A stretch of 33,002 bases of DNA from Anaerolineales bacterium. GTDB lineage: Bacteria > Chloroflexota > Anaerolineae > Anaerolineales > Villigracilaceae. A program made the position numbers and the translations under genes. This document shows, piece by piece, positions 15,113 to 22,073 of the stretch (its first letter is position 1; each line of letters opens with the position of its first letter). Location: the NCBI GenBank assembly GCA_013360875.1, contig JABWAU010000030.1, forward strand, positions 1 through 33,002, read 5' to 3'. Below the pieces are notes generated by a model that worked only from the letters and a program-made list of their open reading frames with translations, did no database searches and had not been told where the DNA came from.

Positions 15113-16018
15113 ATGTACGATCTAATCATCATCGGAGGCGGACCCGCAGGCTTGACCGCCGCGGTCTATGCCATCCGCAAACGCTTGAACGTCCTCCTTG
15201 TCTCGAAGGACCTCGGCGGCAAGACCAACTATCGCCTTGCCCTGCCCTGGGTCGAAGACTATCAGATCATCAAGGGACTCGAGGTCGTCAACAAGTTCCG
15301 CAACGAACTGGAATACCTCGATTTTGCGCGGCACATCGAATCCGTCGAAAAGGTCGAAAAGAGGGACGACCGATTCATTGTCACGACACGGAACGGCGCC
15401 GAACTGGAAGCCCGCGCCGTCATCCTTGCCACAGGCACGCGCCAGACGCGCATGAACGTGCCGGGCGAAAAGGAATACACGATGAAGGGCTTGTGCTATT
15501 CTGCACTCTCCTACGCGCCGCTGTTCATTGATAAATCCGTCCTGGTGATCGGCGACGAGGAACTGGCGCTGCGCTCGGCGGGCGAACTTTCCACCGTAGC
15601 CCGCGAGGTGACCATGATCTGCGCCAGCGAAAAGGGATTCGACACCCCGCTCGGACACAAACTCCAAAAGGCGGGCAACGTGAAGATCATGAAAGACTGC
15701 GAGATCGTCGAGGTGAAGGGCGACGAATACGCGCGCAAACTCATCGTGAAGGACAGCTCCGGCCAGTTGAAGGAGATCGAAGCCGACGGCATGTTCGTGG
15801 AAAAGGCGCTCACGCCCAACACCGGCATGGTCAGAGACCTGGTGAAACTGGACGCGCAAGGGCGCGTCATTGTAGACTGCGCCTGCCGCACGAGCGTCCC
15901 CGGTCTCTTCGCCGCGGGCGACGTAACGAACAGTTACGCGGAGCAGGTACTGGTTGCGGTCGGCGAAGGAGCCAAAGCCGCGCTGAGCGTGTACGAGTAC
16001 CTGCTGCCAAAGTTGTAG
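15113..16018 (+). CDS. Thioredoxin-reductase-like flavoprotein lacking the CxxC pair
   Basis: A 301-residue two-domain FAD protein of the low-molecular-weight TrxR fold: FAD loop G8-G-G-P-A-G13, ILATGTR at 104-110 and the C-terminal FAD motif FAAGDVTN at 266-273. Two hallmark features are missing. The redox CxxC is C128-Y-S-A131, so only one cysteine remains. The NADPH loop, usually GGGDSA, reads GDEELA (147-152), and the arginine-rich phosphate motif after it is absent. It is therefore probably not a thioredoxin reductase. Electron donor and acceptor are unknown; a ferredoxin- or NADH-linked oxidoreductase, or a degenerate sensor, is possible. AAGGAG precedes the ATG, and the gene is probably co-transcribed with the malic enzyme. 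Confidence 0.82.
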   Translation: MYDLIIIGGGPAGLTAAVYAIRKRLNVLLVSKDLGGKTNYRLALPWVEDYQIIKGLEVVNKFRNELEYLDFARHIESVEKVEKRDDRFIVTTRNGAELEARAVILATGTRQTRMNVPGEKEYTMKGLCYSALSYAPLFIDKSVLVIGDEELALRSAGELSTVAREVTMICASEKGFDTPLGHKLQKAGNVKIMKDCEIVEVKGDEYARKLIVKDSSGQLKEIEADGMFVEKALTPNTGMVRDLVKLDAQGRVIVDCACRTSVPGLFAAGDVTNSYAEQVLVAVGEGAKAALSVYEYLLPKL

Positions 16019-16090
16019 AAGATCGGACGTGACCCGAAACCGGAGCGCATCCGGCAATGCCTTGAGAGTATCTGAAAACTGGCGTGTAGG

Positions 16091-16135
16091 CGACGTTCTC
16101 CCCTGGCACCGCCCGCCAGGGCAGGTGTAACGTCG
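16091..16135. repeat. Nested CGTTCTC-type hairpin downstream of the flavoprotein
   Basis: CGACGTT (16091-16097) pairs with AACGTCG (16129-16135), and inside it CCCTGGC (16101-16107) pairs with GCCAGGG (16115-16121). The outer arm matches the arm and loop start of the hairpin at 6617 (GCGACGTTCTC), so it belongs to the same family. No T-run follows. Confidence 0.7.
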
Positions 16136-16154
16136 GTCCTGCGCTTTCTTACGG

Positions 16155-16190
16155 ATTTTGCGGGCGCGGAGCGGATCCAGCCCGCAAAAT
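16155..16190. repeat. 11-bp perfect inverted repeat before the lipoprotein gene
   Basis: ATTTTGCGGGC (16155-16165) and GCCCGCAAAAT (16180-16190) pair perfectly around 14 bases, 43 bases before the lipoprotein ATG. As RNA it is a hairpin with an A/U base but no T-tract. As DNA it could be an operator. With the 16091 hairpin it accounts for most of the 214-base spacer. No clear promoter was recognised. Confidence 0.6.
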
Positions 16191-16232
16191 TCAGATTGAA
16201 TATTCCCTGCCCGGCAACAAAGGAGGCGCGCG

Positions 16233-17258
16233 ATGTCGCACACAAATCAACCCGTAACGCCGAAGCCAAGCCGCGCCTGCTTTGCGGTTGCGAGGCTTTT
16301 CGTAAGCAACCCCATCGGTCGCTGGGTCGCCGCGTTAACGGCGCTGGCGGCGTTGGCGCTTGCCTGCAACATCCCCGGACAAGCCACGTCCCAGCCCCCC
16401 GCCTTCGATCCCACCAGGGCTGCGCTCGAATTGCAGGCGACCGAGATGTCGCTCCAATTGACCCGCCAGGCATTGGATAGCGCGTCCCAAATCCAGCCGA
16501 CCGAAGCGCCGCCGCCCACGCAGCCGCCGGCCGCCGAAAGCATTCCGACTCCAACGGAGGTCGTTCCGACCGCCACCCTCGACGTCAACGAACGCATTGC
16601 GTCAGCCAAAATCCTGGTGTACGAGGACACGCCGTATATCGGAATGTGGGTGAAGGACACACTCGACGGGATGGACTTGAAATACACCCACGTCGGCGAT
16701 GCGCTGGGCAACTTCATGGAAAACCTGAACTCCGGCGTTGAATGGGACCTGATCATCGTCGCGGCGGAGGCACACGAGAGGGTCTCGGGCGAATTCTTCG
16801 ACGTGATCACCGAACGGGTCGTGCGGCAGGATGCGGCGTTGATCATCGAGATGTGGTATCTCGACGAGATCAGCGAGGGGCGCATCAAAACGCTCACGAC
16901 GCAATGCGGCATCGAACTCCAGAAGAGTTACAACCTGGCGGATTCGATCTACTGGCTCGATTCGACCCACCCGGTCTTCAACGAACCGAACAACGCCATC
17001 CCGCTGATCCACTACGGGCGTTACTGGCAATGGCAGGCTGGCGATTACCTCCGCCTGCTGCCCGGCAGCGATGCGACCCTGCTGGCTGGGATGTACCAAA
17101 ATCGAAAGAGCGATTACGGTGTGGTCGCCTCGTGCTTCGATGGACGCGTCATCTTTCAAACCTTCTGCAACCACGATTACGACCAGGCGGATATCCGGTT
17201 GCTGTGGGAGAACTACATCTACAACACGCTGAAAAGCCGCTTTGCGGTCGTTCCCTGA
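16233..17258 (+). CDS. Putative lipoprotein with Pro/Thr linker, unknown function
   Basis: I do not recognise a named family. The 341-residue protein has an unusually long basic N-terminus (about 30 residues), then a hydrophobic stretch WVAALTALAALALA ending at C45, which fits a lipoprotein signal although the -3 residue is Ala rather than Leu. A short helical part and a Pro/Thr-rich linker (about 90-120) follow. The globular C-terminal domain (about 125-341) starts KILVYEDTPYIGMWVKD and contains DLIIVAAEAHE, an alternation reminiscent of class I amidotransferase-like (ThuA-type) folds. That fold guess is weak. AAAGGAGG gives a strong start. It is the last plus-strand gene before the strand switch. 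Confidence 0.75.
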   Translation: MSHTNQPVTPKPSRACFAVARLFVSNPIGRWVAALTALAALALACNIPGQATSQPPAFDPTRAALELQATEMSLQLTRQALDSASQIQPTEAPPPTQPPAAESIPTPTEVVPTATLDVNERIASAKILVYEDTPYIGMWVKDTLDGMDLKYTHVGDALGNFMENLNSGVEWDLIIVAAEAHERVSGEFFDVITERVVRQDAALIIEMWYLDEISEGRIKTLTTQCGIELQKSYNLADSIYWLDSTHPVFNEPNNAIPLIHYGRYWQWQAGDYLRLLPGSDATLLAGMYQNRKSDYGVVASCFDGRVIFQTFCNHDYDQADIRLLWENYIYNTLKSRFAVVP

Positions 17259-17272
17259 TCCGATCCATGAAC

Positions 17273-17312
17273 AGAAAAAAAACGAACAGCCCGGGCAACC
17301 GGGCTGTTCGTT
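17273..17312 (-). terminator. Rho-independent terminator at the convergent strand switch
   Basis: AACGAACAGCCCGG (17281-17294) and CCGGGCTGTTCGTT (17299-17312) form a perfect 14-bp stem, with tetraloop GCAA on the plus strand. An A-run at 17275-17282 becomes a T-run after the stem when read on the minus strand. It therefore ends the minus-strand gene starting at 18807. For the plus strand only TT follows, so it may also slow transcripts from the lipoprotein gene. Confidence 0.9.
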
Positions 17313-17346
17313 CACAAGGAGGAGACCACAAAACAAGTTTACGAGG

Positions 17347-18807
17347 TCAGGGCGACGCCGCCGCTTCGAGGCAATCAATTTCCGCCCGATCGGTATATTG
17401 CGCGAAACACGCCGGCCGCGTCGGGTTGGCGTCGGCGAGGTTTCGAGCCCACGGAAAGGGACCGGGGATATTCAATGCGGGATAGGTATCGCGAAGCGTT
17501 TCCTGATACCAGTCGAAATGCAGGAGTTCCTCGGCAACGACGATCGCATCTGGTCGTTCGTCGAGGGCAAAGTGGAAATACCAGGCGGTGAAGACCGCAC
17601 GGTCTCCTTTGACGAAAAGCAGCGCGTCTTTCGGGACCTCGGACATGATCTGCCTCCCAAACTTCTCCGCCCGAAGATCTTTGGACGCATCCACCTGACC
17701 CCCATAACTTGCGGCATGGAACACGAGATAACCGGCGATCAAAACGCCCGCGCCCAGGCGGCTTGCGCCCGATGAAAATCGTTCCAAGGCGTATCCGCTT
17801 CCCAGCCCGATCCAGATGGCGAAGGAGGCGTAGAGGGGAATCAGGTACACGTAGGAATCAGCCGACGAATAGAGGATCGCAAAAAGGCTGTAGACCAATC
17901 CCGTCCATGCAGTGAATAAATACAACCGTGACGGTTTGAACGGGACGATTAATCCCGCGATCCCCAGCGTCGCTCCGAACCAGCCGAATTGCCGTAACAA
18001 CAACGAAGCCCAGGCTTGCAACCGCCCCCAGATTTCGACGAACTCGAATTGCAGATAATAACTTCGATACGACCCGCCGGAGACCAGCCACCAGAAACGC
18101 TCGAGCGTGACCGGGTCCCCCCAATTGACGGGCGGATCGCTCGCCGCGCGCAGCGGAAGGGTCAGGTAGAGGAGCAAGCCCATCGAAAGCCAGAGCAGTT
18201 TCCGGGTCGGGAAGGAAGCGTTCCTCCGAGGTTCGGGAATGAACGTGAGGGGGACAAGAAAGAGCGCGGTCGCGTGATTGCAGAGAGCGAGTCCCATGAC
18301 GAGTCCGCGCAGGCGATCGGCTTCTTTCCCGTTCCCGCTCTGAAATGAATACAGGTAAAGGATCAGGGCGGTCAGGAACGCCTGCAACGCGTTGACCTCC
18401 GTGATGACCGCCTGCGACCAGACGAGCGGAGCCAGCCCGAAGGCAAAGCCGGCGATTAACCCGGCGAGCCGGGCGTGTTTCATGCCTTGTTCGTCGAGCG
18501 CCCGCGTTACGATCCTGCAGATCAGCGCGGCGGTCAGTGACGTTGCAAGAGCCGATAGCAGGTTGGTGCGATACGCCAACGAACCGAGGGGGATGAATTG
18601 AAAGAGACGCGCCAGGAGCAGGTAGAGAGGGTAGCCGGTTGGGTGCGCCACGCCGCCCGTGTACGCGGCGGTGATGAGGTCGCCGCCGTCGCTCCCGTCG
18701 TTCGCCCACGTCAGCCCCGGCGCAAGCGTGGAGAGGTAAACGCCCAGGAGCGACAAGGCAAGGACGATGGCGGGCAGATGACGGTGAAGAAAAATGCGAA
18801 CGGGCAT
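17347..18807 (-). CDS. DUF2723 multi-pass membrane protein, glycosyltransferase-like
   Basis: A 486-residue membrane protein with about ten hydrophobic segments. The N-terminal signature NDGSDGGDLITAAYTGGVAHPTGYPLYLLLARLF and the following RTNLLSAL mark DUF2723, related to protein O-mannosyltransferases of the GT-C fold. An acidic residue early after the first membrane segment, as here, is the usual GT-C catalytic position. The C-terminal 100 residues are soluble and probably extracytoplasmic. The gene starts directly after a terminator, and no Shine-Dalgarno sequence is seen before the ATG. It ends at the strong terminator at 17273-17312. A link to the polysaccharide operon upstream is likely but not shown. 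Confidence 0.85.
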   Translation of the reverse strand: MPVRIFLHRHLPAIVLALSLLGVYLSTLAPGLTWANDGSDGGDLITAAYTGGVAHPTGYPLYLLLARLFQFIPLGSLAYRTNLLSALATSLTAALICRIVTRALDEQGMKHARLAGLIAGFAFGLAPLVWSQAVITEVNALQAFLTALILYLYSFQSGNGKEADRLRGLVMGLALCNHATALFLVPLTFIPEPRRNASFPTRKLLWLSMGLLLYLTLPLRAASDPPVNWGDPVTLERFWWLVSGGSYRSYYLQFEFVEIWGRLQAWASLLLRQFGWFGATLGIAGLIVPFKPSRLYLFTAWTGLVYSLFAILYSSADSYVYLIPLYASFAIWIGLGSGYALERFSSGASRLGAGVLIAGYLVFHAASYGGQVDASKDLRAEKFGRQIMSEVPKDALLFVKGDRAVFTAWYFHFALDERPDAIVVAEELLHFDWYQETLRDTYPALNIPGPFPWARNLADANPTRPACFAQYTDRAEIDCLEAAASP

Positions 18808-18812
18808 TGATG

Positions 18813-18848
18813 AAAAAATAACGGGGAAGAGGCGCGCCTCTTCCCCGT
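18813..18848 (-). terminator. Rho-independent terminator after the secreted protein gene
   Basis: ACGGGGAAGAGGCG (18821-18834) and CGCCTCTTCCCCGT (18835-18848) form a perfect 28-bp palindrome. On the minus strand it is followed by TTATTTTTTC, a good T-tract. It separates the secreted protein gene from the DUF2723 gene. Confidence 0.88.
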
Positions 18849-18874
18849 CGTTGGATCAGGTTTGGGGTGGGGGG

Positions 18875-19486
18875 TTATTTGCCGACCAGCGCATACACCC
18901 CGGATACCTGGGTGAAGGCGCAGGCGGTCTTGTTGTCGGCATCCACGCGGGTTTCAAGCGCCTCCCAGGTCTTTGGCGGGTGGGTCAGTTTTTTGAAGCG
19001 CACGCCGTAGAAATCGTAGAAGTAAAACTGCGCCTGTTTTTCCGGGGGGACGGCGTAGCAGGCTTCGACGCTTCCGTCTTCGATGGGGAGTTCATACGTC
19101 AGGCGTCCCTGATAATAGACCCGCAGGAACAGCATGTGAGCCAGGACCTTGCCGGCCTCGTCCGGGATGCGCTTGAACTGGAACCTCGGGTTCCACAAAA
19201 CCGCCTCGATGCAGTAACCGGGTTTCAAGTTTTTGATCTCGATGGTAACCACCCCTCCAACGGAATAGAGACCGTCCTTGCATGCCTTGAAGTGCCGGGG
19301 CGGCGGTTTGACCGAGCCGGGACCGGGAGGACCGGCGAGGAGCGACGGCTCGCCCTGCTCCAATCCAACCGCTGCGTTCGCGGCGTTATCCTGACCCGCC
19401 CAAACCGATCGTCCCCCTGCCAGCAGGAGGACCCCAAGAAACACAACGAGCGCGAGCGTTATCCGCAAGTACTTATTGGTCGTCAC
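18875..19486 (-). CDS. Small secreted protein, unknown function
   Basis: I do not recognise a family. The 203-residue protein has a classical signal peptide: a basic start (TTNKYLR), a hydrophobic core ITLALVVFLGVLLLAG and a likely cleavage after SVWA at about residue 30. The mature part is about 170 residues with five cysteines, a Gly/Pro-rich opening, and aromatic-rich strands such as QFYFYDFYGVRF. It starts at GTG, supported by AGGAAGG six bases upstream. It has its own TATAAT-type promoter and its own terminator, so it is probably a single-gene unit. It could be a surface or envelope protein. Confidence 0.75.
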   Translation of the reverse strand: MTTNKYLRITLALVVFLGVLLLAGGRSVWAGQDNAANAAVGLEQGEPSLLAGPPGPGSVKPPPRHFKACKDGLYSVGGVVTIEIKNLKPGYCIEAVLWNPRFQFKRIPDEAGKVLAHMLFLRVYYQGRLTYELPIEDGSVEACYAVPPEKQAQFYFYDFYGVRFKKLTHPPKTWEALETRVDADNKTACAFTQVSGVYALVGK

Positions 19487-19507
19487 GATATGCCTTCCTT
19501 TCCTCTC

Positions 19508-19513
19508 ATTATA
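19508..19513 (-). promoter_or_regulatory. Candidate -10 box for the secreted protein gene
   Basis: Read on the minus strand, TATAAT stands 21 bases before the GTG start at 19486. A GC-rich imperfect hairpin (CCCGGGTG..CACCGGG, 19515-19532) lies just upstream of it. No good -35 box is visible, so the hairpin may instead end the preceding DUF4012 transcript. Confidence 0.45.
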
Positions 19514-19559
19514 TCCCGGTGCATCACCCGGGAAGACAGGATGCCCGGTTTACTCCCAT

Positions 19560-21560
19560 TTACGGGACGTGGAAAACCACTTCGAGATACACGTCCGTCC
19601 GCAGGTCTGTCTGGATCAGGACGTTGTTTCCCTGAACGAGCGCCTGCATGTTGACCGACTCCACACCGGCGCGATCTGGCAGATGAACCCGGATGACCAG
19701 TGGATGGGCAAGCGTGCCGGGTTGTTTTTGCGCTTTCAGGCGATAGGTATATTGATTCGGAGCCTCCGCGGGAGAAATGACCGAGGTTGGCAGGCTGAAT
19801 TCAAAGGAAGTGCTGAGCGACTGCCCGCCGGGGACGACGATCAATGCGCCAAACCCCCGCGCCCCATCCAATTGCTCGTCGAGTTCATCCACGCGCGCCG
19901 GCACGCTCCTTTCGAGCAACATCCATTCGGCGGGTATTTCGTGCAGGGCGGCATCCGTCAATTCGACGCCCGCCTGCTTGTAAGCGCGCAGGTACGCCCA
20001 ATAACAGCGATCCATCGGATAGGCGTAATCTTCCGGCGCGGGTCTCGTGTCGAAGTGAACACACGGCGCGTCGGCGCTCGCATTGTTTGTGTGGGTCACG
20101 ACCAAGGCGGCGGTCGGCGCGGAGAGGTCGGTCAGGTCAACGTCGTAGGAGAGACTGACTTCCACCAGGGCGTTGGTTTTGTTAAAGCCGATGTTGGTAT
20201 CGGTGGTCATCAGGAAATCGCCTCCGATGGGACGCACGGCGTTGTCCCAGCCGCGTTCGGCGAGCAGGGATGTGACCGCCGGGTCGTCGAATTGCAGCAG
20301 CAGGTGACGTTCCTCCAGCGCGCGCGTGAGTGTGACCGCCAACGCGCGCCAGTTGTTGTTCCTCCCGTTCATAAGTTTATCGAGGAGCGCGTCGGCGATG
20401 TCCCCGATGAATTCCTTGCGGTACCAGCCGGAGGGGACGGGTTGATCCGCGGGAGGTTCCTTGGCGGAACGCATGTATTCGATGACATTTGCGCCGGTGA
20501 TCGGATACGGCGCGCCTTCCACCTCGAGCGGACCGAGGGCGCTCAACAGCATGACGAGGAATTGCTGGTCGAACGCAATGACCCCGTCCATCGGTTCGGG
20601 ATGATCGTAGCCGTATAAATATTCAGCCCACATCGCGCTGGTCGGGAAATCCGCGAACCAGTTCGAATCGCGCAGGATCAGCACATCGGCGTTCATGTAT
20701 TCCTGCAATTGCCAGGGGGCGGCCGGGTAGGGCTTCGTCCAATCCTCGCGGTTGTCCACGCTTTCGAATTCCAGGCTGACGATCTCTCCCTCGTGGAGGA
20801 CCAGCCTGCCGACGGTGGTGATGAATCCCCCGGTGGGGCGCAGTTCGTCCTCGTTTTGCGCCAGGAGCAAGTAGGTCTTTGGACCGTTCCCGTCGGCGCC
20901 CAGGATGAGGGGTAGGGTCGTGGATAATGACAGCCCGTCATCCATCAGCGCAAGAAGCGGATCGAGTTCCTCTGTAAGAAGTCCTTGCAAGCGGGGGGAC
21001 AAGCCTCCAGCCTCGATTCGGTTTCGGACCTCGAGAGCCTGATCGAACTCCCGCCGCGCTTCCAACAACCGAGGCTGGGCATCCACCAATAACGCTGTGA
21101 CGCCGGCCGGGTCGAGGGCGGAGCCGGGGGAGTTGATTTCAGCCAGCAGAGGTTCCGCCGCCTCGAGCGCAACGATGGAGGCGCCGATCAATTGATCCGC
21201 CAATTCAATGAGGTTTGGAGCATTCGCCAGGTCCCCGCCGTAGGTTGGAACCCATCCCAATTTGGGCGCCAGCCATAACAAGGGTCGCGCCTCCTTTGCG
21301 AATTCGTCGAGGTCGCCTTGTAATTCCGTCATTGCGGATGTCGTCTCCTTGAAATCCATGCCTTCGAGGGAACTTCGAAGCGATCCCCGCAGGGCGGTCG
21401 CGTCTTCGTACACGATCAAGCCTTTTTGATAGATCCGCCAGCCTTTGATGCCCGCCAGCCCCAGCGCGGCGACCAGCAAAAAGACCGCCAGCCAGCGGAG
21501 GGATCGCCGCAAGCCCGGCGCGGTTTTCCTGTTTTTCAACTCAACGAATTCCCTTTCCAT
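19560..21560 (-). CDS. DUF4012 membrane-anchored exported protein
   Basis: A 666-residue protein with one N-terminal membrane segment (about residues 22-42, LRWLAVFLLVAALGLAGIKGW) after a basic cytoplasmic tail, so the rest is outside. The central stretch YLLLAQNEDELRPTGGFITTVGRLVLHEGEI is the DUF4012 signature. The N-terminal third is helical. DUF4012 proteins lie in polysaccharide or envelope clusters of Chloroflexota and Actinobacteria; no reaction is established to my knowledge. The ATG follows the phosphatase stop by one base (TGAAATG), so translation is probably coupled. It is the last gene of the wzc-like unit. Confidence 0.85.
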   Translation of the reverse strand: MEREFVELKNRKTAPGLRRSLRWLAVFLLVAALGLAGIKGWRIYQKGLIVYEDATALRGSLRSSLEGMDFKETTSAMTELQGDLDEFAKEARPLLWLAPKLGWVPTYGGDLANAPNLIELADQLIGASIVALEAAEPLLAEINSPGSALDPAGVTALLVDAQPRLLEARREFDQALEVRNRIEAGGLSPRLQGLLTEELDPLLALMDDGLSLSTTLPLILGADGNGPKTYLLLAQNEDELRPTGGFITTVGRLVLHEGEIVSLEFESVDNREDWTKPYPAAPWQLQEYMNADVLILRDSNWFADFPTSAMWAEYLYGYDHPEPMDGVIAFDQQFLVMLLSALGPLEVEGAPYPITGANVIEYMRSAKEPPADQPVPSGWYRKEFIGDIADALLDKLMNGRNNNWRALAVTLTRALEERHLLLQFDDPAVTSLLAERGWDNAVRPIGGDFLMTTDTNIGFNKTNALVEVSLSYDVDLTDLSAPTAALVVTHTNNASADAPCVHFDTRPAPEDYAYPMDRCYWAYLRAYKQAGVELTDAALHEIPAEWMLLERSVPARVDELDEQLDGARGFGALIVVPGGQSLSTSFEFSLPTSVISPAEAPNQYTYRLKAQKQPGTLAHPLVIRVHLPDRAGVESVNMQALVQGNNVLIQTDLRTDVYLEVVFHVP

Positions 21561-21561
21561 T

Positions 21562-22071
21562 TCATCCCGCCCGGTCAGGGTTGGAGGAGCCTCCCCGCGC
21601 CTCCCGCAATCGGATCGCCAGGGCGCATATATTCTCGAAGCCGCTGCGGATGAGGTCGTGAAGATTCCCGCCGACCTCCATCATGGATTCGGCGGAATGG
21701 ATCAGATCCGGGACGCTGTACACGCGTCCCTCCGTAACCTGCGAGAGAAGATAAATGCGGCCGCTGTGGGATGGAAATTCGTTCTGCAGCGCCTCCAGGT
21801 GACCCGTTTCCATGACGAGGATCAGGTCGAAGTTGGAAAGCAGCGCTTCGGTCACCGGCTTGGAGCGGTGGCGGGCGAGGTCGAGACCGTATTTGCGGGC
21901 GATCAGCGAGACTTCGGGCAGGACCGGCAGGCCGGGGATCGTCCAGGCGCCGGCGCTGTCAACCTCCCAGGTTTCGTCGGCGCGTAGAGACCGCAGCGCA
22001 TCTCGAAAAAAGGCGGACGCCAATGGGGAACGAAAACGATTGGCTGTGCAAACGAACAACACGGAGGGCAT
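21562..22071 (-). CDS. Low-molecular-weight protein tyrosine phosphatase (Wzb-like)
   Basis: Dephosphorylates tyrosine-phosphorylated proteins; next to a BY-kinase, the expected substrate is that kinase. The P-loop is C8-T-A-N-R-F-R14-S15 (C-x5-R-S), with phenylalanine where many relatives have a second cysteine. The acid motif is P121-D122. At 169 residues it is slightly longer than usual (140-160). The ATG follows the kinase stop by two bases and has no strong ribosome binding site, which fits translational coupling. Confidence 0.92.
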   Translation of the reverse strand: MPSVLFVCTANRFRSPLASAFFRDALRSLRADETWEVDSAGAWTIPGLPVLPEVSLIARKYGLDLARHRSKPVTEALLSNFDLILVMETGHLEALQNEFPSHSGRIYLLSQVTEGRVYSVPDLIHSAESMMEVGGNLHDLIRSGFENICALAIRLREARGGSSNPDRAG

Positions 22072-22073
22072 GA

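Noticed and set aside
15113-16018. Annotation as thioredoxin reductase (trxB)
   Set aside because: The redox cysteine pair and the NADPH glycine loop are both absent, so only the fold is supported.
15122-16243. 373-residue minus-strand reading frame
   Set aside because: It is antisense to the flavoprotein gene, whose FAD motifs are clear. The antisense product has no family features.
19476-20618. 380-residue plus-strand reading frame
   Set aside because: It is antisense to the DUF4012 gene, which carries the family signature. The plus-strand product looks like a shadow.
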